Shown here: piece by piece, positions 15,570 through 23,503 of the stretch | How the letters are laid out: every line of letters begins with the position of its first letter | How positions within the stretch are numbered: the stretch's first letter is position 1 | Notes under the pieces: generated by a model | What the model was told of the DNA's origin: nothing | The model's database searches: none | The model's input: only the letters and a program-made list of their open reading frames with translations | Made by a program: the position numbers and the translations under genes | Virus record (IMG/VR): IMGVR_UViG_3300047550_007046 | Span: 1 to 44,999 of that record | Reading direction: 5' to 3' (one strand) | Origin: a virus | DNA: 44,999 nt

Positions 15570-16222
15570 TTATTATTAAGAATATTTTCAATTTTTCTTC
15601 TATATGTTAAATCCCAATCATGCATCTTATTCTTATTATCATAAGATAAGGAATCTTTCATTATTTGATATTTATCTCCACTAACATTTTTGTCAAAGCC
15701 AAAATACTTTAATGTATTTCCACCTTCTTCATGGTGATCAAAGAAGTTCTTAAGATTAAAAATAGTAATATTATTTTTATGTAATCTTTCTATATAGTCA
15801 ACTTCCTCACCGATACCAGGATAAAAATATTCATTAAAAAGTCCAACTTTTTCAACTAATTCTTCATGAATTGCAAAAGCAGAAAAATATCTACTTTTAT
15901 TTTTATCAAATATAATAGAGTCAAAATTAGAATCTATAATTCTTTGTAGCATATTAGGTTTAAAAATAATATCATCATTACAAATTAACCACCATTTAGA
16001 ATATGGTGTTAATTTTATTCCTAAATTCCATGATGCTGCAACACCAAGATTTCTTGGCATATTAATGATTGATATTTTTTTTGCAAAACTACATTCAATA
16101 TTTTTTAATTTTCCACCATTATCTATAATAATTATTTCTTCAACTTCAATATCAATTGAATTTAACATATTTTGTAATAAATCATAATGAATTAAAGTTG
16201 GAACTATTAAAACAGGTATCAT
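15566..16222 (-). CDS. GT2-like glycosyltransferase (second of a paralogous pair)
   Basis: A 218-residue GT-A-fold sugar transferase. Seen: an N-terminal nucleotide-binding strand pattern (VLIVPTLIHYDLLQNMLNSI, IIIIDNGG), the acceptor-loop motif MPRNLGVAASWNLGI, the metal-binding DxD-like NDD (WWLICNDDIIF), and a later GIGEEVDYIERLH acidic motif. It shares many positions with the upstream gene (NxGIKLTPxSKxWL, DDIIxxP), so the two arose by duplication. Their ATGA overlap means co-translation. Donor and acceptor are unknown. Confidence 0.82.
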   Translation of the reverse strand: MIPVLIVPTLIHYDLLQNMLNSIDIEVEEIIIIDNGGKLKNIECSFAKKISIINMPRNLGVAASWNLGIKLTPYSKWWLICNDDIIFKPNMLQRIIDSNFDSIIFDKNKSRYFSAFAIHEELVEKVGLFNEYFYPGIGEEVDYIERLHKNNITIFNLKNFFDHHEEGGNTLKYFGFDKNVSGDKYQIMKDSLSYDNKNKMHDWDLTYRRKIENILNNN

Positions 16223-16968
16223 AGTGTTTCTATTCCCATATTAAATGCAATATTTTCAAAATCATTATGTATTTTATATTGAGCCGATAGTCCACTCATT
16301 AAATCTTTTATTGCTGGATCATTAGCATCTCCAGGTATACCTTGAGTTCTCCTCCTTGATAGGCTCCAACCATTATTTATTGGTGGACCAAAAAGAGATC
16401 TATAAAAATTATTATTCCAAGTAGATATGGATATATCACCACTTAGTACCATTTCTTTTATAGTAGAACTCATTTCTGCTTGAAAAGTTCCTGTTATATC
16501 AACTTCATTTATATTATGATAGTGACATCTCTTGTGATAGTTAAAATCATCACCAGGAGCAGGGAAGAATGATTCATCTAGTAATCCTACTTTTGCAACA
16601 ACATTTTCTCCCATTGTTCTACATGCGAATGGTCTATTTGTATTCATAGCAATACATAGATTATCAGAGCCAGAAAGATCATTAATCTTCATTAGACCAC
16701 CAGGATTCCATATAATATCATCCTGTGCAAGAAGCCAGTACTTTGACATCGGTGTAAGTTTAATTCCAGTATTATATGCTATAGAGATACCTGAGTTATA
16801 TGGAAATTTTATAATTGATAACTCATTTGCTTGATTGCATGATAAAGTATTAATTTTTCCACCATTAACTATAATAATTATATGATCAATAGGAAAATCA
16901 ATACTATCAAGCATTGCTTGTAATTTTTGAGAATGTCCAAGAACTGGTACGATCATCGTCGGAATCAT
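16219..16968 (-). CDS. GT2-like glycosyltransferase (first of a paralogous pair)
   Basis: A 249-residue GT-A-fold protein with MIVPVLGHSQKLQAMLDSID, IIIIVNGGK, the FPYNSGISIAYNTGIKLTP loop, the metal-binding QDD (YWLLAQDDIIW) and the APGDDFNYHKRCHYH motif. It is a paralogue of the next gene with a longer C-terminal helical tail. The pair runs against the surrounding plus-strand genes and has its own promoter. That layout is typical of an inserted cargo module that modifies virion or host surface glycans. Confidence 0.82.
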   Translation of the reverse strand: MIPTMIVPVLGHSQKLQAMLDSIDFPIDHIIIIVNGGKINTLSCNQANELSIIKFPYNSGISIAYNTGIKLTPMSKYWLLAQDDIIWNPGGLMKINDLSGSDNLCIAMNTNRPFACRTMGENVVAKVGLLDESFFPAPGDDFNYHKRCHYHNINEVDITGTFQAEMSSTIKEMVLSGDISISTWNNNFYRSLFGPPINNGWSLSRRRTQGIPGDANDPAIKDLMSGLSAQYKIHNDFENIAFNMGIETL

Positions 16969-16974
16969 GGTATC

Positions 16975-16983
16975 ATTATATCA
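16975..16983 (-). promoter_or_regulatory. Extended -10 (TGATATAAT) for the minus-strand glycosyltransferase pair
   Basis: On the minus strand TGA-TATAAT ends 6 bases before the ATG at 16968. No Shine-Dalgarno is present, so a leaderless start is expected. It lies in the 66-base divergent gap shared with the oxygenase operon. Confidence 0.55.
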
Positions 16984-17034
16984 AATTTCTTGATGATAAA
17001 TTACTATTGTTCATCTATTTAAAATAGGAGATAT

Positions 17035-17634
17035 ATGACATTTAATAACTATCCAATCATTGTGAAAAATTTTTTTGATGTAGATATTCATAAAAAAATA
17101 TGTAATTTCTTAGAAAAGAATATAAAGTATTTTCCACTACAAGAAGATTTTATAACTTTTAATAGAAAAGAAGGTCATAATGTACCATTTTTTGTATCTA
17201 TACACAATCAATTAACAGATATTGCATCATATTACTTTAATGAAAAAGTAAAACCATCATACTCTTTTTTATCAATGTATAAAGAAAATGGAATCTGTCC
17301 ACTGCATATAGATCGCGATCAGTGTAGATATACAATTGATTATTTAATATCATCTACACAAGAAATGCCATGGCCAATACATATTGGAAAGCATATGACT
17401 GATCAAGAAAGATTAAATATATTAATTGGTGAAAGGGCAAGACCAATTGCGCAAAATGATGTTGATGAAATAATGTCCAAAGAAGTTTTTACAAGTGCGT
17501 TATTAAATCCAAATGATGCAGTGCTCTATTCTGGAACACATCAATGGCACTACAGATCAGAGAAATTAGTTGGAGAAGCAAATTTAGTTTTTTTTCATTT
17601 CGTACCGGAGTCTTATAATGGATCACTTAATTAA
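17035..17634 (+). CDS. 2OG-Fe(II) oxygenase-like protein
   Basis: A 199-residue protein with the jelly-roll iron motif: H91-x-D93 (CPLHIDRDQCRYTIDYLI) and a distal His with a basic residue (THQWHYRSE; H169 or H172, R174). This fits 2-oxoglutarate/Fe(II) dioxygenases, which hydroxylate proteins, sugars or small molecules. It overlaps the next oxygenase gene by 17 bases. Its position beside sugar enzymes suggests tailoring of a glycan or a virion protein; the substrate is unknown. An AGGAG site precedes the ATG. Confidence 0.72.
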   Translation: MTFNNYPIIVKNFFDVDIHKKICNFLEKNIKYFPLQEDFITFNRKEGHNVPFFVSIHNQLTDIASYYFNEKVKPSYSFLSMYKENGICPLHIDRDQCRYTIDYLISSTQEMPWPIHIGKHMTDQERLNILIGERARPIAQNDVDEIMSKEVFTSALLNPNDAVLYSGTHQWHYRSEKLVGEANLVFFHFVPESYNGSLN

Positions 17635-18250
17635 AAATAATATTAAAATTAATATTCCTGAATATGGAGATATTAATAGCAATGGTGGTGGTTGGTCCCT
17701 TGAATATGATCATGTTGAAAACTGGGCATGGGCATCATCTGTATTTTCAAAATCTGAATTAGATGCGATATGTAATATGGGATCTGATGCTCATTATTAT
17801 AAGGGAACAACAATTGGTGCATCTGATGAAAAAATGAGAAATTCATTTGTTTCATTCATATTTCCAAATGAAAATACATACTGGCTTTTTGATAGACTAG
17901 CTCAGATTATTCATAATACAAATAATAGTTATTTTAAATTTGATATAACTGGAATGATACAAGGGCTTCAGTTTACTCAATACTCTTCCCCGGGTGAGCA
18001 TTATTCATGGCATATAGACCGCGGCATCGGCTGTAGAAAACTAAGTCTATCTTTACAGTTATCTGATCCTGATGAGTATGATGGTGGTGATCTTGAATTA
18101 TGGTTTGGCGGCGAAGAGCCAATTAAAATGAAAAAAGAAAAAGGAATGATGACATTCTTCCCATCATATGCCCTTCACAGAGTATCGCCAGTTACTAGGG
18201 GAACTAGAAGGTCATTAGTTTGTTGGATATCTGGCCCGCCATTCAAATAG
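17618..18250 (+). CDS. 2OG-Fe(II) oxygenase, prolyl-4-hydroxylase/PKHD-like
   Basis: A 210-residue dioxygenase with a complete facial triad: H132-x-D134 (EHYSWHIDRG), H187 (FPSYALHRVSPVTRGTRRSL) and an arginine about 10 residues later (R197/R198) to bind 2-oxoglutarate. The DEYDGGDLELWFG strand is typical of the P4Hc/PiuC group. Free-standing enzymes of this type are common in phages, and most have no known substrate. It lies between another oxygenase and an RfbH-like enzyme in one tightly packed operon. Confidence 0.88.
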   Translation: MDHLIKNNIKINIPEYGDINSNGGGWSLEYDHVENWAWASSVFSKSELDAICNMGSDAHYYKGTTIGASDEKMRNSFVSFIFPNENTYWLFDRLAQIIHNTNNSYFKFDITGMIQGLQFTQYSSPGEHYSWHIDRGIGCRKLSLSLQLSDPDEYDGGDLELWFGGEEPIKMKKEKGMMTFFPSYALHRVSPVTRGTRRSLVCWISGPPFK

Positions 18251-18259
18251 GATTTGCAT

Positions 18260-19558
18260 GTGCAATTAAATGATCAAATTTTATCTTTTATAAAATCTTT
18301 ATCTGATTACGATAGTAGTCTTTTCCCATATATAGCAAACAAGTCAAATTTTGATAATAAAAAAGATACAGTCTATTATTCTGGTCCATTCTGGGATCAG
18401 AATGAAATTGTAGAAATATTTCATTCTTTTTTAAAAGGTAAATGGCTTGCATCTGGTGAAAAGGTAAGATTATTTGAACGAGAGTTTTCAAATAAATTCA
18501 ATTTCTTAAAATCCGTCATGGTTAACTCAGGTAGTTCTGCAAATCTTGTAATGATTGCAGCTCTTAAAAAATATTTTAACTGGTCTGATGGTAATGAAGT
18601 AATTGTATGTGCATGTGGATTTCCTACAACAATTGCTCCGATTATTCAAAACGGTCTAAGACCAATTTTTGTCGATATAGGCATGTCGGATCTCAATTGG
18701 GACATACAGCAAATAGAGTGTAAAATTACAAATAAGACAGTTGCTCTATTTTCATCACCTGTACTTGGAAATCCATATGACTTTGATCAAATAAATAGTC
18801 TATGTCATAAATACGATATACAACTTATATCAGATAACTGCGATAGTCTAGGTAGCAAATGGGATGGTAAATATCTCACTGACTACTCAGTAGCCTCATC
18901 GTGTTCATTCTATCCAGCCCACCATATAACAACAATTGAAGGTGGAATGGTTTCGTCAAACATCCCAGACATTGTTGATCTTGCTAGGAGTTTTGCATGG
19001 TGGGGTCGTGACTGCACTTGTGTAGGTGCACAAAATCTTCTCTCTTGTGGAAGTTGTAATAAAAGATTTGATAACTGGCTGGACAATTATGACGGTATAG
19101 TTGATCATAAATATGTTTTTTCTAATATTGGATATAATTTAAAGCCGGCAGACTTTCAAGGAGCCATCGGCTCAGTACAGTTAAAAAAGTATGATCTGAT
19201 ACACTCAGCAAGAAGATCTAATAAATCTTGTATAGAAAATATTATTACCAAAATAGATGGCATAAGAGTTGTTGGTGAGCATAAGAAAGCAGAAACTTCT
19301 TGGTTCGGTGTCCCTATTGTTTGTGAAAGCAGATCTTTGAAAGAAAGGCTCGTCGCCCACTTAGAAAAAAACAGAATTCAAACAAGAAGTTATTTTTCAG
19401 GAAATATCCTTGCCCATCCAGGATATGAACATCTTGATGATTTTAGAAAATATCCAAATTCAAATTCCGTGTTAAGCAGTGTATTCTTTTTAGGATGTTC
19501 TCCGCTGATTAATGATCAGATGATTGAATACATCAACGATGTAGTATCTACATTCTAA
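18260..19558 (+). CDS. RfbH/E1-like CDP-sugar 3-dehydrase (DegT/DnrJ/EryC1 fold, iron-sulfur type)
   Basis: A ~432-residue PLP/PMP enzyme of the sugar-aminotransferase fold. The usual catalytic Lys is replaced by His (SFYPAHHITTIEGG; typical family members have K here), as in 3-dehydrases such as ColD and E1/RfbH that remove the C3 hydroxyl from CDP-4-keto-6-deoxyglucose. A cysteine cluster, RDCTCVGAQNLLSCGSCNKR, fits the [2Fe-2S] ligands of the E1 type, and YSHIGYNLK-like FSNIGYNLKPADFQGAIG follows. No E3 reductase or later pathway genes are seen nearby, so it must use host partners or a different chemistry. The GTG at 18260 has an AGGA upstream; a TTG at 18254 is possible. Confidence 0.86.
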   Translation: MQLNDQILSFIKSLSDYDSSLFPYIANKSNFDNKKDTVYYSGPFWDQNEIVEIFHSFLKGKWLASGEKVRLFEREFSNKFNFLKSVMVNSGSSANLVMIAALKKYFNWSDGNEVIVCACGFPTTIAPIIQNGLRPIFVDIGMSDLNWDIQQIECKITNKTVALFSSPVLGNPYDFDQINSLCHKYDIQLISDNCDSLGSKWDGKYLTDYSVASSCSFYPAHHITTIEGGMVSSNIPDIVDLARSFAWWGRDCTCVGAQNLLSCGSCNKRFDNWLDNYDGIVDHKYVFSNIGYNLKPADFQGAIGSVQLKKYDLIHSARRSNKSCIENIITKIDGIRVVGEHKKAETSWFGVPIVCESRSLKERLVAHLEKNRIQTRSYFSGNILAHPGYEHLDDFRKYPNSNSVLSSVFFLGCSPLINDQMIEYINDVVSTF

Positions 19559-19595
19559 TTTACCTAATGAATTAATTCTTTCTATTTAGTCTTTC

Positions 19596-19614
19596 GTAAT
19601 ATATAATATATTAC
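19596..19614. promoter_or_regulatory. 19-base palindrome overlapping a TATAAT box
   Basis: GTAATATA-TAA-TATATTAC is a perfect 8-base inverted repeat with a 3-base centre. It contains TATAAT at 19602-19607 and ends 4 bases before the ATG of the PA14 surface gene. It could be a promoter under repressor control; AT-rich palindromes also arise by chance. Confidence 0.35.
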
Positions 19615-19618
19615 TGAA

Positions 19619-21010
19619 ATGATTAAGAAAGTTAACTTTAGATATATACGACTTCTTCCGGTCCTTTTATGGATCTTAATGTGGCCTGTGAATGCACCAT
19701 TTGCTAATGCATCACAAACTGCCGGCCTTTCGTATGTGACATACCAATCATTTGGAGGCTCGCCAGATCTTCCAACAGAGCAATCACAGGCGATCTCATC
19801 TGGAACTGTGCAGGCTATTGATTTCGATTGGGGTAGTGGGGTAGTTCTTGATTCTGGGCTATGGGATGGAGTTACCGTCAAATTTGATGGGTGGATCACG
19901 CCCCCAGAAGCCAAGACATATTACATGTGTGCTTATACAGACGATGGATTTCAGCTATATCTTGATGGTCAATTAGTTATTCCTGACTGGTGGGATCGTG
20001 GTCCTAGTTGTGGAAATACAGCGGATGTTGATTTCTCTGATGGTATGCCTAAACAATTATTGGCATACTATTATGAAAATGGTGGTGGTGCTGTTGCACA
20101 ACTTATGTACTTTACGGATTCAGGTGCCTGGGAAGTAGTCCCAGAATCTTGGTATACATCTGAGCCAGTCCCTACAACTACTACGACAACTACAGAAGTC
20201 ACAACGACAACTACAACACCCATACCAGAAGAAACAACTACAACGATTGAAGAAACAACGACAACTGTTGAGGAAACAACAACGACAATTGAAGAAACTA
20301 CAACAACTGTTGAAGAAACCACAACCACGACAGAACCAGAAACGACAACAACCACAGAAGCGCCATCTGATAATAACAACTCAGACCCCGACCCCGACCC
20401 CACGCCAGCGCCAGAGCCTGAACCAGAGCCTCAACCAGAACCCGAACCTGAGCCGACACCCGAGCCAGACCCCCAGCCAGAACCAACCCCAGAACCTGAG
20501 CCGACACCTGAGCCAGAACAGCCCGTAGAGACCCCTGAAGAGCCTTCTGAGCCTTCTTTACCAGAAGATCCGGTTGATGAGGTGACTGAACCTATAGAAG
20601 AGCCTGCCGTGGAGGAACCAGAGACAATTGCTGATCTTCCCGTTGAGGACATAATTGCTTCAATTGAGGAGATATCAGTTACAGAATTATCAATAGATGA
20701 AATTAATGCAGTTTTTAGTAATGATGTATTAACACAATTAAATAATGATGAAGTAGAAGAATTAATTAATTCAATTAATCCAAGTGAGTTAACAGATGAG
20801 CAAGCAGAAGTTCTTTCTGAGGCTCTAACAAATGCCCCCGAAAATGTTAAAAAGGAGTTTGAAGACCAAATAAATATTTTTGGCGGTCAATTTGATTCAT
20901 ATGTACCAACCGGATCAGTAATAACAGTTGGTCAGAGAAGAGTCATAGTCGCAGTAGCAGCAGTCACAATGATTGCTCCTGCTCCCGTGATGTCTTCAAG
21001 GAGAAAATAA
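19619..21010 (+). CDS. Secreted PA14-domain surface protein with Thr-rich and Pro-rich stalks
   Basis: A 463-residue protein. Residues 1-31 are a signal peptide (basic start, LLPVLLWILMWPVNAPFANA). Residues ~35-180 are a PA14-type beta-barrel (YYMCAYTDDGFQLYLDGQLV, then a segment ending AQLMYF) of the kind that binds sugars. Residues ~186-256 are a Thr-rich stalk of TTTT-E units, and ~260-340 a Pro/Glu-rich stalk. An acidic helical region follows, and the end is a hydrophobic stretch plus SSRRK. It looks like a cell-surface anchored protein, unusual for a phage lysis region. Possible roles are superinfection exclusion or altering the host surface. The function is not known. Confidence 0.8.
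   Translation: MIKKVNFRYIRLLPVLLWILMWPVNAPFANASQTAGLSYVTYQSFGGSPDLPTEQSQAISSGTVQAIDFDWGSGVVLDSGLWDGVTVKFDGWITPPEAKTYYMCAYTDDGFQLYLDGQLVIPDWWDRGPSCGNTADVDFSDGMPKQLLAYYYENGGGAVAQLMYFTDSGAWEVVPESWYTSEPVPTTTTTTTEVTTTTTTPIPEETTTTIEETTTTVEETTTTIEETTTTVEETTTTTEPETTTTTEAPSDNNNSDPDPDPTPAPEPEPEPQPEPEPEPTPEPDPQPEPTPEPEPTPEPEQPVETPEEPSEPSLPEDPVDEVTEPIEEPAVEEPETIADLPVEDIIASIEEISVTELSIDEINAVFSNDVLTQLNNDEVEELINSINPSELTDEQAEVLSEALTNAPENVKKEFEDQINIFGGQFDSYVPTGSVITVGQRRVIVAVAAVTMIAPAPVMSSRRK
20246..20294. repeat. 49-base stretch shared with the LPxTG gene (copy 1)
   Basis: This part of the Thr-rich stalk matches positions 22393-22441 at 48 of 49 bases. The single difference is a G/C change near the 3' end. 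It encodes EETTTTVEETTTT units. Near-identity at the DNA level points to recent duplication or recombination between the two genes. Confidence 0.85.
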
Positions 21011-21195
21011 TGAAAAAAATATTTAAAAAGTTTTTTAAAGAATCATATTCATTACTATGGACAATAGCAGGAACTGCTCTTGTCCTTATAACAATGTCTG
21101 GTGATGTTTTAAATTATGCACTCTGGATAAGCGGTGCTGGATTAGCAATACATTTTTTAGGATTGCTTTTTATAAAGGAGGAAGACAATGACTAA
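21010..21195 (+). CDS. Small two-helix membrane protein of the lysis region
   Basis: A 61-residue protein with a basic N-terminus (MKKIFKKFFKE), two hydrophobic helices (LLWTIAGTALVLITMSG and YALWISGAGLAIHFLGLLFI) and an acidic tail (KEEDND). Two helices and this charge layout fit a class II-type holin or antiholin. It starts on the last base of the previous stop and overlaps the next membrane gene by 8 bases. Confidence 0.7.
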   Translation: MKKIFKKFFKESYSLLWTIAGTALVLITMSGDVLNYALWISGAGLAIHFLGLLFIKEEDND

Positions 21196-21436
21196 GTTTC
21201 AAACTATAGCTCAGAGAATCGCCGCTGTTTTTGTGGTTTCATCTTTGCCAATTATCGGAGGTTCATCTGTAATTGGTGGTATCCCTGTTTGGAAAGCCGC
21301 CCTGCTCGCTGGATTTACAGCATGTACTGATGTTTTTATTAAACTTGCTAAGGCATCCCTTGATGGAGAACTAACTATGGATGAAATTAATGAAGCATTT
21401 CTTGGTACAAAAAATGTGCAAAAAGAGGTTAAGTAA
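21188..21436 (+). CDS. Probable holin
   Basis: An 82-residue membrane protein with two helices (AAVFVVSSLPIIGGSSVIGG and VWKAALLAGFTACTDVFIKL) and a charged C-terminal tail (DGELTMDEINEAFLG). This resembles actinophage r1t-type holins in size and layout. It has a strong AAAGGAGG site and lies in the region with the endolysin, so it is the best holin candidate. The neighbouring 61-residue protein may be a partner or antiholin. Confidence 0.7.
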   Translation: MTKFQTIAQRIAAVFVVSSLPIIGGSSVIGGIPVWKAALLAGFTACTDVFIKLAKASLDGELTMDEINEAFLGTKNVQKEVK

Positions 21437-22731
21437 TGAAAATAAAAAAATATTTACCATTCCTGCTTTTCCCAATATTAATTGTTGGGAGTATAAGTAG
21501 CGCAAGCGCTGCTAATATTGCAAATGCTGATTTTGAATCTGGTGACTTTACTGAATGGGATAAAGGTTCTCAGACAGGAGTCTTGGGTAGTCTAATCACA
21601 GGAAGTGGTTCTGGGGTGTCAATCATTGATGGCTCAGTTACATTTAATGCTCCACCTGGTTCTGAGGTTGGCACTCCTGGTACTGAATATTATCAGCCTC
21701 CTACTAATGCTACGGCTTGGGTTTTTTCTCCCTATGGGGACTACGGCGCTGCGCTACAACCAGCAAGTCAATTTACATTTGATAATGCAATAAGTTCTCT
21801 GGGCTTAAGTGCCGCTGATAACACTGCTATGAAGCAGGTCATGTCTTCACAGGCAAGCGCTAGTGGCTGGGGTAGTGGTAATCCTACTGATGCTGCTTGG
21901 ATTACAAAGGATGTTTCCTTGGAGGCCGGAACTTTATATACAATGTCTTGGAACTATATTGGTACAGATTATGTACCTTTTAATGATGGCTCAATAACAT
22001 CCTTGGTGTTTACGGGTTCTGGTTCAACTCCTGATATTACAGTAAATAATCAAGATCAAAACTATGCTCTTCTTGGTTTTACTAATCCTGGTACTGGTGA
22101 TTATTCAACTGGGACATACGGATCTACTGGATGGCAAATATCAACTTATGAGGTATCTGTAAGCGGTACCTATAGACTTGGATTTGCTGTATTCAATCTT
22201 GATGATACAGCACTATCACCAGTTCTTTTAATTGATAGTCAACCTGGCAGTACAACTAAAAATGGAGAAGACTTTGGCGCTGTTACTCCTAACAACTCAG
22301 ATGCACCAACTGTTCCCCCGACAACCGAAACCCCTGTTGAGACTGATCCACCGACTACAACAGTTGAGACAGATCCCCCGTCAACAGATGTTATTGAAGA
22401 AACAACGACAACTGTTGAGGAAACAACAACCACAATTGAAGTAACTACTACAACTGAGATTGAAGAAACTACTACAACAGAAGTTGAACAAGTCACGACA
22501 ACAAGACCTAGGGAAACCACTACTGAAGTTGAAACAACTGTTATTGAAACAACTGTTGTTAAAACAACTGTTGTTGATACGACTATAACTGATAATAATA
22601 CTACAAGTGACACTATGCCAATAGGTCAATTACCAAAAACTGGTTCTGATAGCAATATATTTATCATGGGATCATTGTTAATATTCTTTGGATTATTTAT
22701 AATAAATATAAGAAAATGGCTTAATATCTGA
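21436..22731 (+). CDS. LPxTG cell-wall-anchored surface protein
   Basis: A 431-residue secreted protein. It has an N-terminal signal peptide (KYLPFLLFPILIVGS ... SSASA cleavage), then a ~260-residue beta-rich domain starting NADFESGDFTEWDKG, like carbohydrate-binding or PEP-CTERM-type sandwich domains. A Thr/Glu/Val-rich stalk follows (about residues 280-390). A textbook sortase signal ends it: LPKTG at about 399-403, a hydrophobic helix, and RKWLNI. It should be covalently linked to host peptidoglycan by host sortase. The gene sits between holin and endolysin and starts on the last base of the holin stop. Such a gene in a phage is rare; it may block superinfection or alter adhesion of infected cells. 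Confidence 0.85.
   Translation: MKIKKYLPFLLFPILIVGSISSASAANIANADFESGDFTEWDKGSQTGVLGSLITGSGSGVSIIDGSVTFNAPPGSEVGTPGTEYYQPPTNATAWVFSPYGDYGAALQPASQFTFDNAISSLGLSAADNTAMKQVMSSQASASGWGSGNPTDAAWITKDVSLEAGTLYTMSWNYIGTDYVPFNDGSITSLVFTGSGSTPDITVNNQDQNYALLGFTNPGTGDYSTGTYGSTGWQISTYEVSVSGTYRLGFAVFNLDDTALSPVLLIDSQPGSTTKNGEDFGAVTPNNSDAPTVPPTTETPVETDPPTTTVETDPPSTDVIEETTTTVEETTTTIEVTTTTEIEETTTTEVEQVTTTRPRETTTEVETTVIETTVVKTTVVDTTITDNNTTSDTMPIGQLPKTGSDSNIFIMGSLLIFFGLFIINIRKWLNI
22393..22441. repeat. 49-base stretch shared with the PA14 gene (copy 2)
   Basis: Matches 20246-20294 at 48 of 49 bases in the same orientation and frame sense. It lies in the Thr-rich stalk of the LPxTG protein. Confidence 0.85.
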
Positions 22732-22787
22732 ACTTTACAAAAGAGGGTTGAAGTTATAAAATATACTTATATAAAGGAGTGATACAA

Positions 22788-23492
22788 ATGGGTAGACCTT
22801 ATACAGGATGGAATGGTGATTCTGCTGGAAAGCGTGCCGGCACCGAGAAATTTGTTCAGTTGTTATCTGAGCATTTTAATAATGGAGTTTGGAATAATGG
22901 AACTTGGAATGTCAGGCCAGCCCGTGGTTCTGGCAAGCCCTCAGTCCATGGTACTGGTCGTGCTGCTGATCTTTCTTGGCGTAAAAATGGAAGTAAAGGA
23001 TTTGGCGACTACAATACCGCCCTTCAGGTTGTAAACTTTTTAATTGCTAATTCTGAGGTTCTTCTGATAGAAGAAGTTCATGATTATTTCCTAAAACCAC
23101 ACGGTAGAGGGTGGAGATGCGATAGATCCGCATGGAAGGTTTACGATAAGCCAACTATAGGGACTCCTGGTGGTGATTGGTGGCATGTGGAGATTGCGCC
23201 AGCGCATGCTGATGATCCTGCTTATTATGAAAAAGTTTTTGCTGGGCTGAAAGGTAAGCCAATTCCTGCCGCCCCTGCTAGTAATGGACCACTTGCTTTT
23301 GCATTCCCAGGCACTCCTCTTAAAAAGGGTTCTAAAGGAGATGCTGTCAAGCTAGTACAAAGTGTTATTGGATTGAAGGCTGATGGGGATTTTGGTCCTA
23401 AGACAGAGGAGGCAATTAAAGTTTGGCAGAAATCAAGACAATTAAATCCTGATGGTATAATTAATTTAGAAGATTGGGATGTGATGTTTTAA
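22788..23492 (+). CDS. Endolysin: M15-type zinc peptidase with C-terminal peptidoglycan-binding domain
   Basis: A 234-residue protein that should cut peptide cross-links of the host cell wall. The zinc triad of M15/VanY-like peptidases is visible: H54 and D61 in SVHGTGRAADLSW, and H133 in DWWHVEIAP. Residues ~170-232 are a PG_binding_1-like domain (LKKGSKGDAVKLVQSVIGLK, then DGDFGPKTEEAIKVWQ). The ATG at 22788 follows AAGGAG; an in-frame GTG at 22779 lies within that site. No signal peptide is seen, so it needs the holin to reach the wall. It stands downstream of holin-like and surface protein genes and just before the Cys-rich peptide. Confidence 0.9.
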   Translation: MGRPYTGWNGDSAGKRAGTEKFVQLLSEHFNNGVWNNGTWNVRPARGSGKPSVHGTGRAADLSWRKNGSKGFGDYNTALQVVNFLIANSEVLLIEEVHDYFLKPHGRGWRCDRSAWKVYDKPTIGTPGGDWWHVEIAPAHADDPAYYEKVFAGLKGKPIPAAPASNGPLAFAFPGTPLKKGSKGDAVKLVQSVIGLKADGDFGPKTEEAIKVWQKSRQLNPDGIINLEDWDVMF

Positions 23493-23503
23493 TGGAGACT
23501 TCT

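Noticed and set aside
20071-20652. Long minus-strand frames rich in Val/Ser and Gly/Ser
   Set aside because: They are the reverse reading of Thr-rich and Pro/Glu-rich stalk repeats in the PA14 surface gene; no ribosome-binding site or plausible protein pattern.
23453-23461. TGGTATAAT inside the end of the endolysin gene as a promoter for the Cys-rich peptide
   Set aside because: It matches the promoter motif but encodes a plausible part of the endolysin (PDGIIN), and AT-rich coding DNA gives chance matches; kept only as a possibility.
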